The notes: generated by a model from the letters alone, not told the origin. Positions 19,500-32,224 are shown, counted from the stretch's first letter. The stretch: DNA of 64,000 nt from Corydoras sp. C115 (GCA_019802505.1 JAFMOC010000915.1:1-64000); one strand, 5' to 3'. Translations and numbers: made by a program.

Positions 19500-19947
19500 A
19501 TACTTTTTATAAACAATATATGTACAAAAGTCAATCTGGGGGCTTATAAACCACTGTCCTGCTGTTTGTTTCCTAAAATATTGCTATTTGTAATTAAACT
19601 GTTTACTAACCTTTAGGTTTTAATAAGCTTCTGTTTAAATACATTATTGATCATAAATCATTTAACTAATATCAAAGAGAAATCTCACCTTGCTTCCAAA
19701 ATACACTTGAACTAAACACATTGTGTCTGCTGCTATTTGGTTGTGTACACTTCAGCAAATGCTACTAAGGTAACTATTGTAACCATGGTTACTATAGTTA
19801 CTTTGGATACTATGTTTATGAAACGTCAAGTTACTCAGTGTTACAGTGACTGATGTTCATGTAAGTCACTGTAACATATAATATAGAAGTATAGACATAC
19901 TTCTATATTGTTTATGAAGTGATTGTTTAATGACAATATAGGAAATG
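19500..19947. repeat. Satellite segment
   Basis: A diverged monomer with the anchors ttactaacctttaggtttta (about 19605) and the ggttactatagttact repeat (about 19790). It ends at the Gypsy-2 target duplication aaatg. Confidence 0.8.
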
Positions 19948-21056
19948 TGTCACAAAGTGGCTGTAAGGATTGGTCTGGAGACGTGGATGCAGAACAAAGC
20001 AGGTTTATTAGTAAGTAAGGCAGAGGTAGGGTGGTGCAGGAGGAGGCGTGGTCGAGGGGAGTGTTGCCAACTGGACCCAGGCCGGGGTGTGGAACCTGGA
20101 CGGAGGACTGGGCAGAGCACAACACCGAGCAAAACCAATAACCAAATAAAACAAAGCACACAATAATCCTAACGCTGTAGTAAGAGAACCCTACACTGGC
20201 TATGCGTGAAGAAAAACGGAAAGGACTAGTGAGGTTGTCTAGAGTAGACAAAATAACAAACCCTATGATAGAAAGAACAGGTGTGTCAACGAGAGTGTTA
20301 TCCAAAACCCTGAAGGAAGAAAGCGTGGAGAAAGTGTTCAGAGAGGTACGGTGAACTACACGGGACGACGAGCGGCTCAGGAAGGAACTGCAACAAAACC
20401 AAATGTTAACCATGTTAATGAAAACCATGTTAGTTCACCGAGAGAGAGCGTGTTAGTAAACAGATCGGAACTGTTAGTATGCTGGGTGAACACTGAGACA
20501 CGGACGCCCTCAGGTGGTGACACGCCAGCAGAGCGAGCTAGGGTGAGCGCGAACTCCGCCTTAACCGGCCGAAGCCGAACCACCTGAGCGGACGGACAGA
20601 GACAACGATCGCTCCCGGGACGCAGGACTCTAGGGACAGGATGAACACTGAAAACAGAAAGAGGATTAGACAAAACACAGGGAGCGATCACAGAAAAACA
20701 CGGACGTTCACTCATGCAACGACAGAGACTAACCTAACCACAGAGGTGAGAGCGCAGATGCTAACACACAGCTAACACAAACAGACTCGCACTCACCGAG
20801 ACCAGATACACCACAGGACACAAAGTAGAGGGAACAGATTGAGAACAGAAGCAAAATAATCGCTCGGTATGTATGCAAGCAGGGACAATACTTCGCGTTC
20901 GTCCCGTGTGAAGACAGAGCTTAAATAAGATAAACGACCCATCAAACAAATTAGCCTCACCTGGTGACGGAGCGAAAACGGAACTAGAAGGCGGGGCTAA
21001 GGGAGCGAGTGGCAGAGCGTGACGGAGAGACAGACGCAGACACAGGATTTCTCACA
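19948..21056 (-). repeat. Gypsy-2 3' LTR
   Basis: TGTCACAAAG...TTTCTCACA on the plus strand, 1109 bp. A long LTR with several frames that are not genes. The homologous solo LTR is at 17071-19231. Confidence 0.9.
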
Positions 21057-21334
21057 TAGCCCCTCCCCGAAGAGGTCGTCAAGGGGGCACCACCGGGGTC
21101 AACAGGAGACGACCTACCGGAACCAACTCGGGGAGGGTCGGGAAGGGAACAGGTGCTGCGGGTGGCTCTGCCCGGGACAGAAGGGGGAACAGATGATGGG
21201 CCGGGATCAGGACGTGGTCTGGAGCGGGGACGACCCCTGGGCCTACGGGGCTGAGGGATCGGGAGACCCGTGTCCTGATTGCCAGTCGGGAGAGGTTGGC
21301 TGGCACTAGGGGGAGCAGAGGCAGGTAGGGGATT

Positions 21335-23971
21335 CTAGTGTGGGCGACCCCTAGGTCTGCTGGGTAGGGAGCCCGGGAGCCTGCCTCTGCGAGCCGGTGT
21401 GCGAAGGGGTCTCCCTCTGGGACGAGGAGCAGGACGGTCAGGGTGTGTCAGGTGGTACTGGTCAAGTAGCGTTTTGTCCAGTATGTCCGTCCGTCTTCGT
21501 CCAGCAACGTTCTTCGGGACCGTACCCCTCCCAGTCGACCAAATACTCCAGTCCTGAGTCAGTCCGTCGTGAGTCAAGGATCTCATTGATGGTGTACGTT
21601 GGACGGTCGTGGGGGAGTTCTCGTGAAATACGTTGGTGGGGTTCACTGTCAAGGGGACCGGGTTTGAAGGGCTTGAGGAGGGAAATGTGGAAGGATGGGG
21701 AGACTCTCAGTCGGGGGGTAGTCCTAACGTCACTGTCACGTCGTTCACTCTCTTGACTATGGGGTACGGTCCAATGTATTTGGCACCCAGCTTCTTGCTG
21801 CCAGGTACCCGAAGGTCTCTGGTGGAGAGCCACACCTGGTCTCCGACTTGGTAGGGAGGGCCCTCACTCCTCCTACGGTCCGCAAACCGTTTGGTTCTTG
21901 CATTGCTCTCCGTGATCCTTTGGTGTACCGTCTCCCAAACTTCTTCGCTCCTGAGGAACCAGTCATCGACGGCCGGTGCATTGGATGGAGTGGGGTCCCA
22001 GGGAGCAAACGGCGGTTGAAAACCCAAGAAGCATTGGAATGGGGTGGTTCCCGTGCTGGAACTCCTGAGGGAATTTTGGGCGATCTCTGCCCAAGGGAGG
22101 AAAGTCGCCCAATCGTTCTGGTGGCTCTGGCAATAGGTCCTGAGGAACTTGGCCAGCTCCTGGTTAGCCCGCTCGCACTGCCCATTGCTTTCTGGGTGAT
22201 AGCCCGAAGTGAGGCTTACGGATGCGCCCATCTTCTTGATGAAGGCCTCCCAGACGGCGGAGGTGAACTGTGGACCCCCGGTCCGAGACAATGTCCTCCG
22301 GGAGGCCGAAATGACGGAACACCTCTGCGAACAAGGCCTTGGCCGTCTGGAAGGCTGAGGGCAGTGCGGGCAAGGCGATGAACTTCACCCCCTTGGAGAA
22401 ACGGTCCACGATGGTCAGGATGGTGGTGTTACCCTCCGACACTGGGAGGTCCGTGACGAAGTCGAGTGCGATGTGACTCCAAGACTCCAAGGGCGTTGGG
22501 GGACAGGGAGCGGGTTCAGTTTCCCTGCTGGAAACAGGCGTGGGGTTTTGGTGGCGGCGCAGGTGGCGCATGACGAAACGTCTCGTGCTACATCGGTCCT
22601 CATGGTAGGCCACCAGTATTTTTCCCGGAGCCTTTCGAAGGTGCGATTGCCACCTGGGTGTCCAGAGCTGAGGTTCGTGTGAGCCCAGGCGATTAGCTCT
22701 TGACGAAAGCGGGTGGGCACAAACAATTTGTCCAGAGGCGTCTCTCTCAGGCGAGCCTCCGGGTTCTCTCTGTTGGCGGCCCGGATCAGTTCATCCAACT
22801 GCCAAGAGATGGTTTGGACAAATACGCGGGTTGGCAGTATAGTCTTGACTGGTGGCGTTGCCTTCTCCTGGTCCTCGTACCTCCTTGACAGGATGTCTGC
22901 CTTGGCATTGTCTTTCCCTGGTCGATATGTCACTGAAAACTCAAATCGGTTAAAAAAGAGAGACCACTGGGCTTGTCGAGCATTGAGTCTCCGGGCACAC
23001 TTCAGGTACTCAAGGTTACGATGATCAGTGATGACTTGGACTGGGAATTTGGCGCCCATGAGCCAGTGCCGCCACTCCTCGAACGCCAGTTTGATGGCCA
23101 ACAGTTCTCTATCCCCCACGTGATAGTTTTGTTCCGCTGGGGAGAGTTTCCTCGAGAAGTAGGCGACGGGGTGCAGCCTGGGGGGCGTTCCTTGTCGCTG
23201 TGATAGGACGCCTCCGACCCCCAGGGAAGATGCGTCCACTTCCACGATGAAGGGGAAGTCGGGATCAGGGTGAGCGAGCACCGGTGCCGTGGTGAACGCC
23301 TTCTTGAGCTTCTCGAAGGCCTGTTGCGCTTTGTCATTCCAGGAGAGTCTCCTGGGTTTACCCTTGAGCAGCTGAGTCAGTGGGAGTGCAATCTGGCTGA
23401 AGGATCTGATGAACCGTCGAAAAAAGTTCGTGAACCCCAGGAAGCTTTGAAGGTCTTTCACAGACTGGGGCGCATTCCATTCTAGGACCGCTTGGACTTT
23501 CACCGGGTCCATCTGGATTCCCTGATCCTTGATAATGTAGCCCAAGAATGCGATCTCCCGTTTGTTGAACTCACATTTCTCGGCCTTGACGTATAGTCCG
23601 TGCTCCAGCAGTCGGCGAAGGACGTTCCTGGTGTTGCTCATGTGACTGCGGGGGTCCGGCGAGTACACCAGAATGTCATCCAGGTAGACTATGGCGCACC
23701 TCCCCAGGAACTCACGGAGGACGTCGTTCACCAGGCACTGGAAGACAGCTGGAGCATTAGTCAACCCGAACGGCATGACCAGGTATTCGTAGTGGCCAGA
23801 AGTGGTGCTAAAGGCCGTCTTCCACTCGTCCCCCTCCTTGATTCGGACCAGATTGTACGCATTGCGCAAGTCGAGCTTGGTAAAGATCTTGGCGGCGCGT
23901 AACTGTTCCAGGGCCGAGGGGAAGAGTGGAATAGGGTATGTGTATGTGGAATAGGGAACTGCAACAAACAA
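21335..23971 (-). pseudogene. pol: Gypsy-2 pol: RT, RNase H, integrase, chromodomain
   Basis: The first frame (23971-22415) holds the RT palm (FTKLDLRNAYNLVRI, YLDDILVYS), the connection and RNase H region (TDHRNLEYL) and the integrase H2C2 finger (HTNLSSGHPG, CATCAAT). The integrase core follows in a second frame (22613-22164; ALDFVTDLP, DIVSDRG) and a third (22291-21707; GYHPESNGQCERANQE, VWLSTRDLRV). The chromodomain is in a further frame (21833-21462; YLVDWEGYGPEERCW) and its tail in another (to 21335). At least three frame changes plus the missing N-terminus make it dead. Confidence 0.9.
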
Positions 23972-24646
23972 GGGACGGGGAGACAGCGAGAGGGTTAATA
24001 TACAGGGAAGAAAACCATGTTAGTTCACCGAGAGAGAGAGTGTTAGTAAACAGATCGGAACCGTTAGTATGCTGGGTGAACACTGAGACACGGACGCCCT
24101 CAGGTGGTGACGCGCCAGCGGAGCGAGCTAGGGTGAGCGCGAACTCCGCCCCAACCGGCCGAAGCCGAACCACCTGAGCGGACGGACAGAGACAACGATC
24201 GCTCCCGGGACGCAGGACTCTAGGGACAGGATGAACACTGAAAACAGAAAGAGGATTAGACAAAACACAGGGAGCGATCACAGAAAAACACGGACGTTCA
24301 CTCATGCAACGACAGAGACTAACCTAAACACAGAGGTGAGAGCGCAGATGCTAACACACAGCTAACACAAACAGACGCGCACTCACCGAGACCAGATACA
24401 CCACAGGACACAAAGTAGAGGAAACAGATTGAGAACAGAAGCCAAATAATCGCTCGGTATGTATGCAAGCAGGGACAATACTTCGCGTTCGTCCCGTGTG
24501 AAGACAGAGCTTAAATAAGATAAACGACCCATCAAACAAATTAGCCTCACCTGGTGACGGAGCGAAAGTGGAACTAGAAGGCAGGGCTAAGGGAGCGAGT
24601 GGCAGAGCGTGACGGAGAGACAGACGCAGACACAGGATTTCTCACA
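23953..24646 (-). repeat. Gypsy-2 5' LTR remnant
   Basis: It matches 20380-21056 closely. The right end is intact, and the left end fuses near ggaactgcaac to RT coding sequence, a short match shared by both LTR copies at the breakpoint. The deletion removed the primer-binding region. Confidence 0.85.
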
Positions 24647-24651
24647 AAATG

Positions 24652-24871
24652 ATTAAAACACTGTAATATTAATAAATTCAATATTGTTAATAAATTCAAT
24701 ATTTCATGATTTGTTGTACATGAAATAGAGAAAAGTATTAATGTAGAAAAAAAAAAAGCTCACATCTGATGAAATAATCAAGGAGATAAATAAATTAAAC
24801 TTTTGGTAGTAAAATCCTTTTTGCTGAAAAAGGAGGGATTGTTTCATTGCAGCATTTAGACATTAACATTA
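24652..24871. other. Unassigned AT-rich spacer
   Basis: About 220 bp between Gypsy-2 and Y2 with no gene. The last 39 bp (24833-24871) are nearly identical to the 39 bp just before the Y1 3' LTR (9681-9719), with one difference. Confidence 0.6.
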
Positions 24872-25349
24872 TGTCAGGTTGGGGGGGGTTGGGCCCCTCC
24901 TACCTGCCTCCCGTGGTTCGGGTTTTGGCCGTTCTAGGCTTCCGTAGGTAGGACCCACTCCCTTGAGCAGGGATTGGGTCCTACCTGATCGCGTGCGACC
25001 TACTGACTGCATTTGAGGGATTCCGGCTGAGCAGTCAGTGGGACAGCATTAGATTGAGCTTTGTCTCATGCGTCACGTTGGGTGGTTCGTGTGGTGATTA
25101 TAATTATCTATAAGCGGTTTCTCCGCTGTTTGCATGATCTCAGTGTATTTCAGTGCGTGTCATGTGTTATCGTGTCTTCAGCGGCGTTCCCGCTGTATTT
25201 GTTATTTGCTCTCGGCTACTTCAAGCGGCGTTCCCGCTGTCCAGCCATTAAAGATTTTGTGTTTGCTTACCTGGTCGCCTGGCTCTGTGATACTACACCG
25301 CACCGTGCTGCACCACCATTTTCTGGGCAACATGCCCCGCTCGCTGACA
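24872..25349 (+). repeat. Y2 5' LTR
   Basis: 478 bp, TGTCAGG...GCTGACA. Relative to the 3' LTR it lacks about 16 bp near the gcattcagcgg motif and a few bases further on. The candidate mRNA start reads GGGACAGCATT against GGGTCAGCATT in the 3' LTR. Confidence 0.9.
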
Positions 25350-25350
25350 G

Positions 25351-25360
25351 AATGCTGACC
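25351..25360 (+). promoter_or_regulatory. Y2 candidate self-priming site
   Basis: AATGCTGACC, one base inside the LTR, pairs fully with GGTCAGCATT at 28658-28667 in the 3' LTR. The splice donor TCCTCCGG/GTAAGC follows at 25399. Confidence 0.6.
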
Positions 25361-25429
25361 TCCGACAACAGTAGCAGAGTCCAGGATTCCTCCTCCGGGT
25401 AAGCGCACACTTTTATTACATTTCCTGTG

Positions 25430-25960
25430 CGACTGCGTTTCCCGGCTTTCGTCCCGGGTTTTGATGTTTATTAGCGCTAGCTACGTTAGCGTCAGTGCTA
25501 ACCGCGGTTAGCCGCGTTCCCCGGCTTTCGTCCCAGGTTTTTTTTTTTTGTGTATACATCGGTTGCTGCGTTAGCTTAGGCGCTAGCCCGCTTGTGTAAT
25601 GTGGTTCCAGCTGCAGCACTCGGCTATTTACATCGGCGTTAGCCCCGCCATTAGCCACGTTTTCAACAGCAGCATTTGGCTTTTTAGATCGCCGTTAGCC
25701 ATGCCACTAGCCACGATTTTCGTTGCTGCGTTTGGCTATTTAGATCGGCGATAGCCACTCCGGTAGCCGCGTTTTCCGCTACCGCAGTTGGCTAATTAAA
25801 GCGGCGTTAGCCACACCAGTAGCCATGTTTTCGAGCTGCAGCACCGGCTTCATTATTTCGCCGTTAGTCGAGTCCCCAGCTGCAGCATTTAGGCTCATTA
25901 ACCCGGCACTAGCCATGCCAGTACACACCCCATCTGTGGCGATTCGCTTTCTTAGCCTGG
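25430..25960. repeat. Y2 gttagc repeat blocks
   Basis: Diverged units with ggcgttagccacgcc, gctgca and tttggctatttag motifs, the counterpart of 7560-8260. Not coding as far as I can see. Confidence 0.75.
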
Positions 25961-25979
25961 CGCCGGCCACGCCGTTTAG

Positions 25980-26330
25980 TTCTCGCCGCAGTACTCACTC
26001 CTCGGAGGTTGGAGCGAGGAGGGGTATCGATCGGGTCCCGGAGTATGGGGAGATTGTTCTCCCTCTCTCGGCTTCGGTCAAGCTCCCGGCACCCTGCGAC
26101 GGGGTGGCGTTAAAGCCACTGCGTATATTATTGGCTGTCGCAGGGTGTTCGACCTGGTCACCAGTCGGGAGCTTTCGGACCGAGAGAGGGTGTTATTCTA
26201 CCTCTCCCGGCTCCTGGGCCCTGCACTGAGGTGGGCCGAAGGCAGCGAGTCTTTTCGAGTCGGCATTCTTAGCCCGGTTCGCCCCGGGTTCAGATGCCGG
26301 CTCCATGGATGAGCACCTGGACGCGGTGAA
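25980..26330 (+). pseudogene. Decayed gag of the Y family
   Basis: Two frames together resemble a Ty3/gypsy gag capsid N-terminus. The first has GEIVLPLSA, KLPAPCDGVALKPL. After a one-base shift near 26115 a second has RRVFDLVTSRELSDRERV and LLGPALRWAEGSES, similar in layout to CRGFL..C.LVFE..P..F.SDR...A.I.SLL.G.A..WA in sushi-type gags. Y3 keeps the first part (58845-59129). It links Y to Ty3/gypsy ancestry. The similarity is by eye only. Confidence 0.45.
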
Positions 26331-27452
26331 GAGACAGCTTCACCGTGGGCGGGCCGGAAATCCGCGGCGCGTTCTGGCACGCGGGTCGAAGCGCAAGCAT
26401 CCGCGGTTCCAGGGTTCACCCACTTAGCAAGTTTTTTCTCGCCGCTCGGGATTCGTCGCGCGCTTGAAAGGACCCTTTCAGCGAGCTGGGGCAGGCTGCT
26501 CGGATCCCGTCTTCCGTTCCTCCGTCGGAGCCTTTCTCCACGGAGGACCCGTTCGGCGAGTCCTCCTTTGTCTCTCGGACCCCGTCTTCGGCTCCTCCGT
26601 TGGACCTTTTCTCCACGGAGGACCCGTTCGTCGCGCGTCTCCCGCCGTGGGAAGTTCCCTGCCCTAGGGTTCATCCCCTTAGCGAGTGGTTTCTCGCTGC
26701 CCGGGATTCGCCGCGCGCGAGTGTTCCTACTCCACGGAGGATCCGGTCTGGGGACGGTCGCTCGCCACTCGGCTCCCGCCGCGCGTTCCTCCGTGCGAGC
26801 CTCCTATCTCCACGGAGGACGCGCTCAGCAAGCTCTCTCTGACTCCACGGAGGACCCGTTCAGCGAGGTTCCCCTCACTGCTCGGGTTCTGTCTCGCACT
26901 GCGCCGCCTCTGGCTGCTGCGCCACCTCTGGCTGCTGCGTCGCGCCGCGCCTCGCACTGCGTTGCCCCGCTCCTCGCGCCACGTCGCCCCGCTCCTCGCG
27001 CCATGTCGCCCCGTGTCTCTCGCCGTGCCGCCTCGCACTGTGCCGCCTCGCCTCGCGCTGTGCCGCCTCGCGCCGCATCGCCTCGCACTGCACTTTGTGT
27101 GGATTCCCACGACGCTCTGGAGGAGTCTTCTCCTCAACGCGTGTTTCCTCGCGGTCCACCCCGCGATTCCCCTCTCGTTGCACCTCACAGCCCTCCGCGC
27201 GTCGCTTCCCGCGATTCCACTCGCGGTTCCCCTCGCACGGTCCCTCAGGCCGCGTCTCCCGACGCTCCGGTGGAGACTTCACCTCCCCGCGTGTTTCCTC
27301 GCGGTTCTCCCCGAGAACTGCATGGCAGAGAGGAGAACCAGGTGGCAGAGAGAAAGAAGACTGGGAGTCGTGGCATGGCGCTCTGCGCATTCCCCAGAGA
27401 GCAGTCCAGTGGTCTGGTGAGGAAGCAGTGGAGTCCTGTGGTCCCCGCACAG

Positions 27453-28028
27453 GATAGATTGACCCCTGTTTCTGTCGATAAGACCGCCGCACTGGACTAT
27501 GTGCCCCGTAACGTAGACGACCTGTTCTCCGCCCAGGACAATTTGCCACCCGCTCTGGATCAAAATACCGCCGGACCAAGGACTTTGGGGGCGGAAGAAT
27601 TCGTATGGGACCCTGGGTCGGCTGCCATGTTCATGGACCATGTCGGATTCAATGCTGCGTCCACTCGGGTCACAAGTGCGTCCACTTGGGTCAGTTTTGC
27701 GTTCACTCGGGTCACATATGCGTCCACTCGGTACTTTGCTGCGTCCACTCGGGTCACAAGTGCGTTCACTCGGGTTTTTTCTGCGTTCACTCGGGTCACT
27801 TGTGCGTTCACTTGGGTCACCTGTGCGTCCACTCGGGATGTCCTGTGTCCTCCCATTCCTCTTCTGCGGTCGCGTGTACCCCGGTTCCTCCTGCGTCCGT
27901 GCCTTTCCTTCCTGTCTCTCCAGTTTCTCGGGTTCCTAAGGGGTTCGGTCGTCCTTGCGTACCCAAGGGGCCTCAGCGCCATTGCGCACTTATGGGGTTA
28001 CTTCATCCTCAGGTTCTCAAGGGGTTAG
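27453..28028 (+). pseudogene. Y-family conserved ORF, copy Y2, start codon lost
   Basis: It follows the acceptor CCCCGCACAG. Where Y1 has ATG, Y2 has TTG. The frame continues with KTAALDYVP, VDDLFSAQD, GPRTL, VWDPGSAA and ASTRVTSAST repeats, matching Y1 at the same spacing. The frame is also open upstream to 26568, but that part is repeat-derived. Confidence 0.45.
27655..27840. repeat. Y2 21-bp minisatellite
   Basis: About nine units like gcgtccactcgggtcacaagt, fewer than in Y1 (8860-9115). Confidence 0.85.
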
Positions 28029-28489
28029 GGCATTCCCGCACCCCTAGTGCTCTCAGAGTCACGGCGCTCCCGTACCCTCAAAGATTTTGGCCCCTCTCGT
28101 GCTCACCTGGGTCCAGGTCCTCCTAGCACACACCCTGGGTCACGGTGTCCCCGCGCCCTCAAGGGGTTCCGTCAGCCTCGTGCCCACATGAAGGCTCGGC
28201 ACCGCACACGCAAGGGGTTACTTCCCCCGCACTTCCACATGGGGTCACAGGGCTTTCACACCCTTCGGGCCTCACAACGGCCTCGGATCCTCAAGGGGTC
28301 TCGTGCCCCACGTCAGTCCATGAGGGCACGACGTCCACACCCTCACACGGGGCATGGTGCCGCCACACCCTTAGTCACGGCACCCCCGCACTCTCTAGGG
28401 TTCTCCGCGCTGCCCTCGAGCCCCCTTTTCGGGTGTTTTTTCGGCTTCCCCGGGTGCCTTTGCCCCCCGGTTGTTTTGGGGGGGCGATA

Positions 28490-28989
28490 TGTCAGGATGG
28501 GAGGGTTGGGCCCCTCCTACCTGCCTCCCGTGGTTCGGGTTTTGGCCGTTCTAGGCTTCCGTAGGTAGGACCCACCCCCTTGAGCAGGGATCGGGTCCTA
28601 CCTGATCGCGTGCGACCTACTGACTGCATTTGAGGGATTCCAGCTGAGCAGTCAGTGGGTCAGCATTAGATTGAGCTTTGTCTCATGCGTCACATCGGGT
28701 GGTTCGTGTGGTGATTATAATTATCTATATTTCGCTCTGCATTCAGCGGCTTCTCCGCTGTTTGCATGATCTCAGTGTATTTCGGTGCGTGTCACGTGTT
28801 ATCGTGTCCTCAGCGGCATTCCTGCTGCACCATTGTATTTGTTATTTGCTCTCGGCTACTTCAAGCGGCGTTCCCGCTGTCCAGCCATTAAAGATTTTGT
28901 GTTTGCTTACCTGGTCGCCTGGCTCTGTGATACTACACCGCACCGCGCTGCACCGCCATTTTCTGGGCAGCGCCCCCCGCTCGCTGACA
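28490..28989 (+). repeat. Y2 3' LTR
   Basis: 500 bp, TGTCAGG...GCTGACA, followed by the target duplication catta. Confidence 0.9.
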
Positions 28990-28994
28990 CATTA

Positions 28995-31744
28995 TCAGTT
29001 TACATGTTGATAATAATAATTACATGTTTAGTTTAGGGACTATACCTGACCTTATTATTGCCTTATGTCTGTTTAGTTAAGAGATTATACCTGAGCCAGT
29101 TATTGCCTTATTTTTTTTACTAGTTTAGAGACTATACCTGAGCTGATTTTTACTTTAAGTTTTGTTATATTAGGTATTGTACAGTTTTACAGCAGAATAT
29201 CATGATATGTTTGTAATATTAGTATATAATACAACATCAGTGCTTTATATTTTGTCTTGTTTAGAGACTATACATGAGCTGGTAATTGCTTCCTGTTTTG
29301 TTTAGATTGGAGACTATACCTGAGCTAGTTATTGCCTTATTTTTTAATTGGTTTAGAGACTATACCTGAGCTGGTTATTGTGTCATGATTTATGTTTTGT
29401 TATATTAGGTATTGTACAGTTTTACAGCAGAATATCATGATATGTTTGTAGTATTAGTATATAATACAACATCAGTGCACTGGCTCCTAAGCCACTGTCC
29501 TGATTTTTGTTTTCTAAAGACACTGATGTTTGTATTCAATTGTTTACTGACCTTTAGGTTTTAATCAGCTTCTGTTTAAAGACATTATTGATCATAAATA
29601 ATTTAAAGCTTAAATAAAACATCAAATAGAAATCTCATCTTCCTTCAAACAGACAATTGACTCAGTGTGTCTGCTGCTGTTTGGTTGTGTACACTTCACC
29701 AAATGCTACAATGGTTACTACAGTTACTATGGTTACTATTGTCACTTTGGTTACTATGATTATGAAGTGTTCAGCTACTCAGTGTCACAGTGACTTACAT
29801 GGGCTTCTATACTTACATGGGCTTCTATATTTTGTTAATGAAGTGTTTAAATGACAATTAAGGAAATGTGTAAAACACAGTTCCATTAATGAATACAACA
29901 TAATAATTATTCACTAGTATTCACATATTTAGTTTTAGAGATGTCTGAGCTGGATATTACTTCATATTTTGACTAGTTTATAGACTATACATGAGCTGTT
30001 AATTGCTTCTTGTTTTGTTTTAGATTGGAGACTATACCTAAGCTAGTTATTGCCTTATTTTCTAATTAATTTAGAGACTATACCTGAGCTGGTTATTGTG
30101 TCATGATTTATGTTTTGTTATATTAGTAATTGTACAGTTTTACAGCAGAATATCATGATATGTAGTATTAGTATATAATACAACATCAGTGCACTGGCTC
30201 CTAAGTCACTGTCCTGCTGTTTGTGTTCGAAAAACACTGATGTTTGTAATTAAATTGTTTACTAACCTTTAGGTTTTAATCAGCTTCTGTTTAGAGACAT
30301 TATTAATAATAATAATAATAATAATACATTTATTTTATAGGCGCCTTTCTGTCACTCAAGGACACCGTACAAAAGTGCAAATAAGCATAGAATAAACAAG
30401 ACACAGAACACACAACATATTAAAAGTATGTTAAAATTAAAACAATGATCAGATGGAGAAGGCCAGTTCAAACAGGTGAGTTTTGAGTGCGGATTTGAAT
30501 TGTGAAAGTGAGGTGATGTGTCTTATGTCCGGAGGTAAAGAGTTCCAAAGTTGGGGAGCAGAGCGGCTGAAAGCTCTGTACCCCATGGTGGTAAGGCGAG
30601 CAGTGGGGACAGTCAGGAGGATAGAGGAGGATGATCGGAGGGAGCGAGATGGAACTACAACTTGTAGAAGAGAGGAGAGATATGGTGGAGACAGGTTGTG
30701 AATGTATTTAAAGGTGAGCAGAAGGATTTTATAATTGATGCGGAACTTGACCGGGAGCCAGTGAAGCTGTTGGAGGACAGGAGTGATGTGGTGGAAACTG
30801 GGGGTTTTGGTGATGATGCGAGCAGCTGAATTCTGGACCAGTTGAAGCTTATGGAGAGATTTGTGGGTGAGACCGAAAAGAAGAGAGTTGCAGTAATCTA
30901 ATCGCGAGGTGACGAGGCTATGAACAAGAATGATCATTGATCATAAATCATTTAAAACTTAAGTAAAATATCAGACAGAAATCTCACCTCACTTCAAAAA
31001 TACACTTGACATAGTGTGCCTGCTGCTGTTTGGTTGTGTACGCTTCACCAAATGCTACTATGGTTACTATTGTTACTATGGTTACTATTGTTACTTTGGT
31101 TACTATGGTTATGAAGTGTTCAGCTACTCAGTGTAACAGTGACTTATATGGGCTTCTATACTTCTATTTTGTTAATGAAGTGTTTATATGACAATTAAGG
31201 AAATGTTTAAAACACAGTACCATTAATAAACACAACATAACAATTATTATTCATATATTTAGTTTAAAGATTATGTCTGAGCTGGATATTGCTTTATGTT
31301 TTGTCTAGTTTAGAAACTATACATGAGTTGGTAATTGATTCCTGTTTTGTTTAGATTGAAGACTATACCTGAGCTGGTTATTCTGTCATGACTTATGTTT
31401 TGTTATATTAGGTATTGTACAGTTTTACAGCAGAATATCATGATATGTTTGTAGTATTTGTATATAATACAACATCAGTGCACTGGCACCTAAGCAACTG
31501 TCCTGCTGTTTGTTTTCTAAAAACACTGGTGTTTGTAATTTAACTGTTTACTAACCTTTAGGTTTTAATTAGCTTCTGTTTAAAGACATTACTGAAGTAA
31601 AATGTCAGAGATAAATCTCACCTTACTTCAAAAATACACTTTTTTCTCTGCTCTGCTGCTGTTTGGTTGTGTACACTTCACCAAATGCTTCTATGGTTAC
31701 TGTTGTTACTATGGTTACTATTGTTACTTTGGTTACTATGGTTC
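28995..31744. repeat. Satellite array segment
   Basis: Several monomers with anchors at about 29545, 30255 and 31548, interrupted by an L2 fragment at 30302-30931. No gene is seen. Confidence 0.8.
30302..30931 (-). mobile_element. L2-type LINE, 3' fragment
   Basis: The minus-strand frame 30937-30449 gives the C-terminal L2 polymerase region (VTSRLDYCNSLLFGL, QLVQNSAARIIT, LQQLHWLPV, LWNSLPPDIR, FKSALKTHLF), intact to the stop. An (AAT)n tail (30302-30325) and the gcgcctttctgtcactcaag end mark the 3' terminus. It is 5'-truncated and inserted into the satellite motif gacattattgatcat. Confidence 0.9.
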
Positions 31745-32224
31745 TGTTACGGTCGTAAGACCGGGCGAGGTGGATTCGCTACTCGGAGTGACGAGCACAG
31801 ACGTGTGTACAGTCTCAAAGAGTTTATTACTCCAACAATAGACGAGGCGAAGACAACATACAACGCGGGATGGGTAAACACAGGGCGAGCGGTGATGACG
31901 TAGGTGGGAGGGAGTACAAACGATCCAAGAGACTTCAGTGGAGTGCACTTGACGAAGTGAAGACAGCGGGGCGAACTGCACACAAAAAACAGAGACAGCA
32001 AAAGGACGAGGCAACAGAGAATCACAAGGGCTGGTAGTGTCTAGGCTTGGCAAGGGCGTGGCACAAGACAAACTGGCGGTGAACGAAGGGCGTGCAGGGT
32101 ATATATAGCAAAACCGTGATAGTTCCCAGGTGCGCGTGATTACGGGGGCGTGAACACAGAACCAACCCACACCGCGTGACCAAAACAAACCAACCCACAC
32201 CACGTGACCAAAACAACCGTGTCA
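31745..32224 (-). repeat. Gypsy-3 3' LTR
   Basis: TGTTACGG...CCGTGTCA on the plus strand, preceded in element sense by a purine tract (GAGGGGGGGGTAA). Confidence 0.95.

Larger units (their letters stand above)
19948..24646 (-). mobile_element. Gypsy-2: Ty3/gypsy chromovirus, 5' part deleted
   Basis: Minus orientation with target duplication aaatg (19943-19947, 24647-24651). The 3' LTR is complete (19948-21056, 1109 bp) and is preceded by the purine tract GGGGAGGGGCTA. The 5' LTR is shortened to about 690 bp (from about 23953) and joined directly to the middle of reverse transcriptase, so gag, protease and the N-terminal RT are gone. It is non-functional on its own. Confidence 0.9.
24872..28989 (+). 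mobile_element. Y2: non-autonomous LTR element
   Basis: LTRs at 24872-25349 and 28490-28989 with duplication catta on both sides (24867-24871, 28990-28994). The 3' LTR is preceded by a purine tract (TTTTGGGGGGGCGATA). The interior has a priming site, splice donor, gttagc blocks, a gag remnant, GC-rich repeats, the Y ORF and the 21-bp minisatellite. There is no pol. Confidence 0.9.

Noticed and set aside
26568..27452. Plus frame upstream of the Y2 conserved ORF, Ala/Arg/Pro-rich
   Set aside because: It has no counterpart in Y1 at the same position and consists of repeated tccacggaggac and cgccgcctcgc units.
31602..31903. Frames spanning the junction of satellite and the Gypsy-3 LTR
   Set aside because: They cross an insertion boundary and have no homology beyond the repeats.
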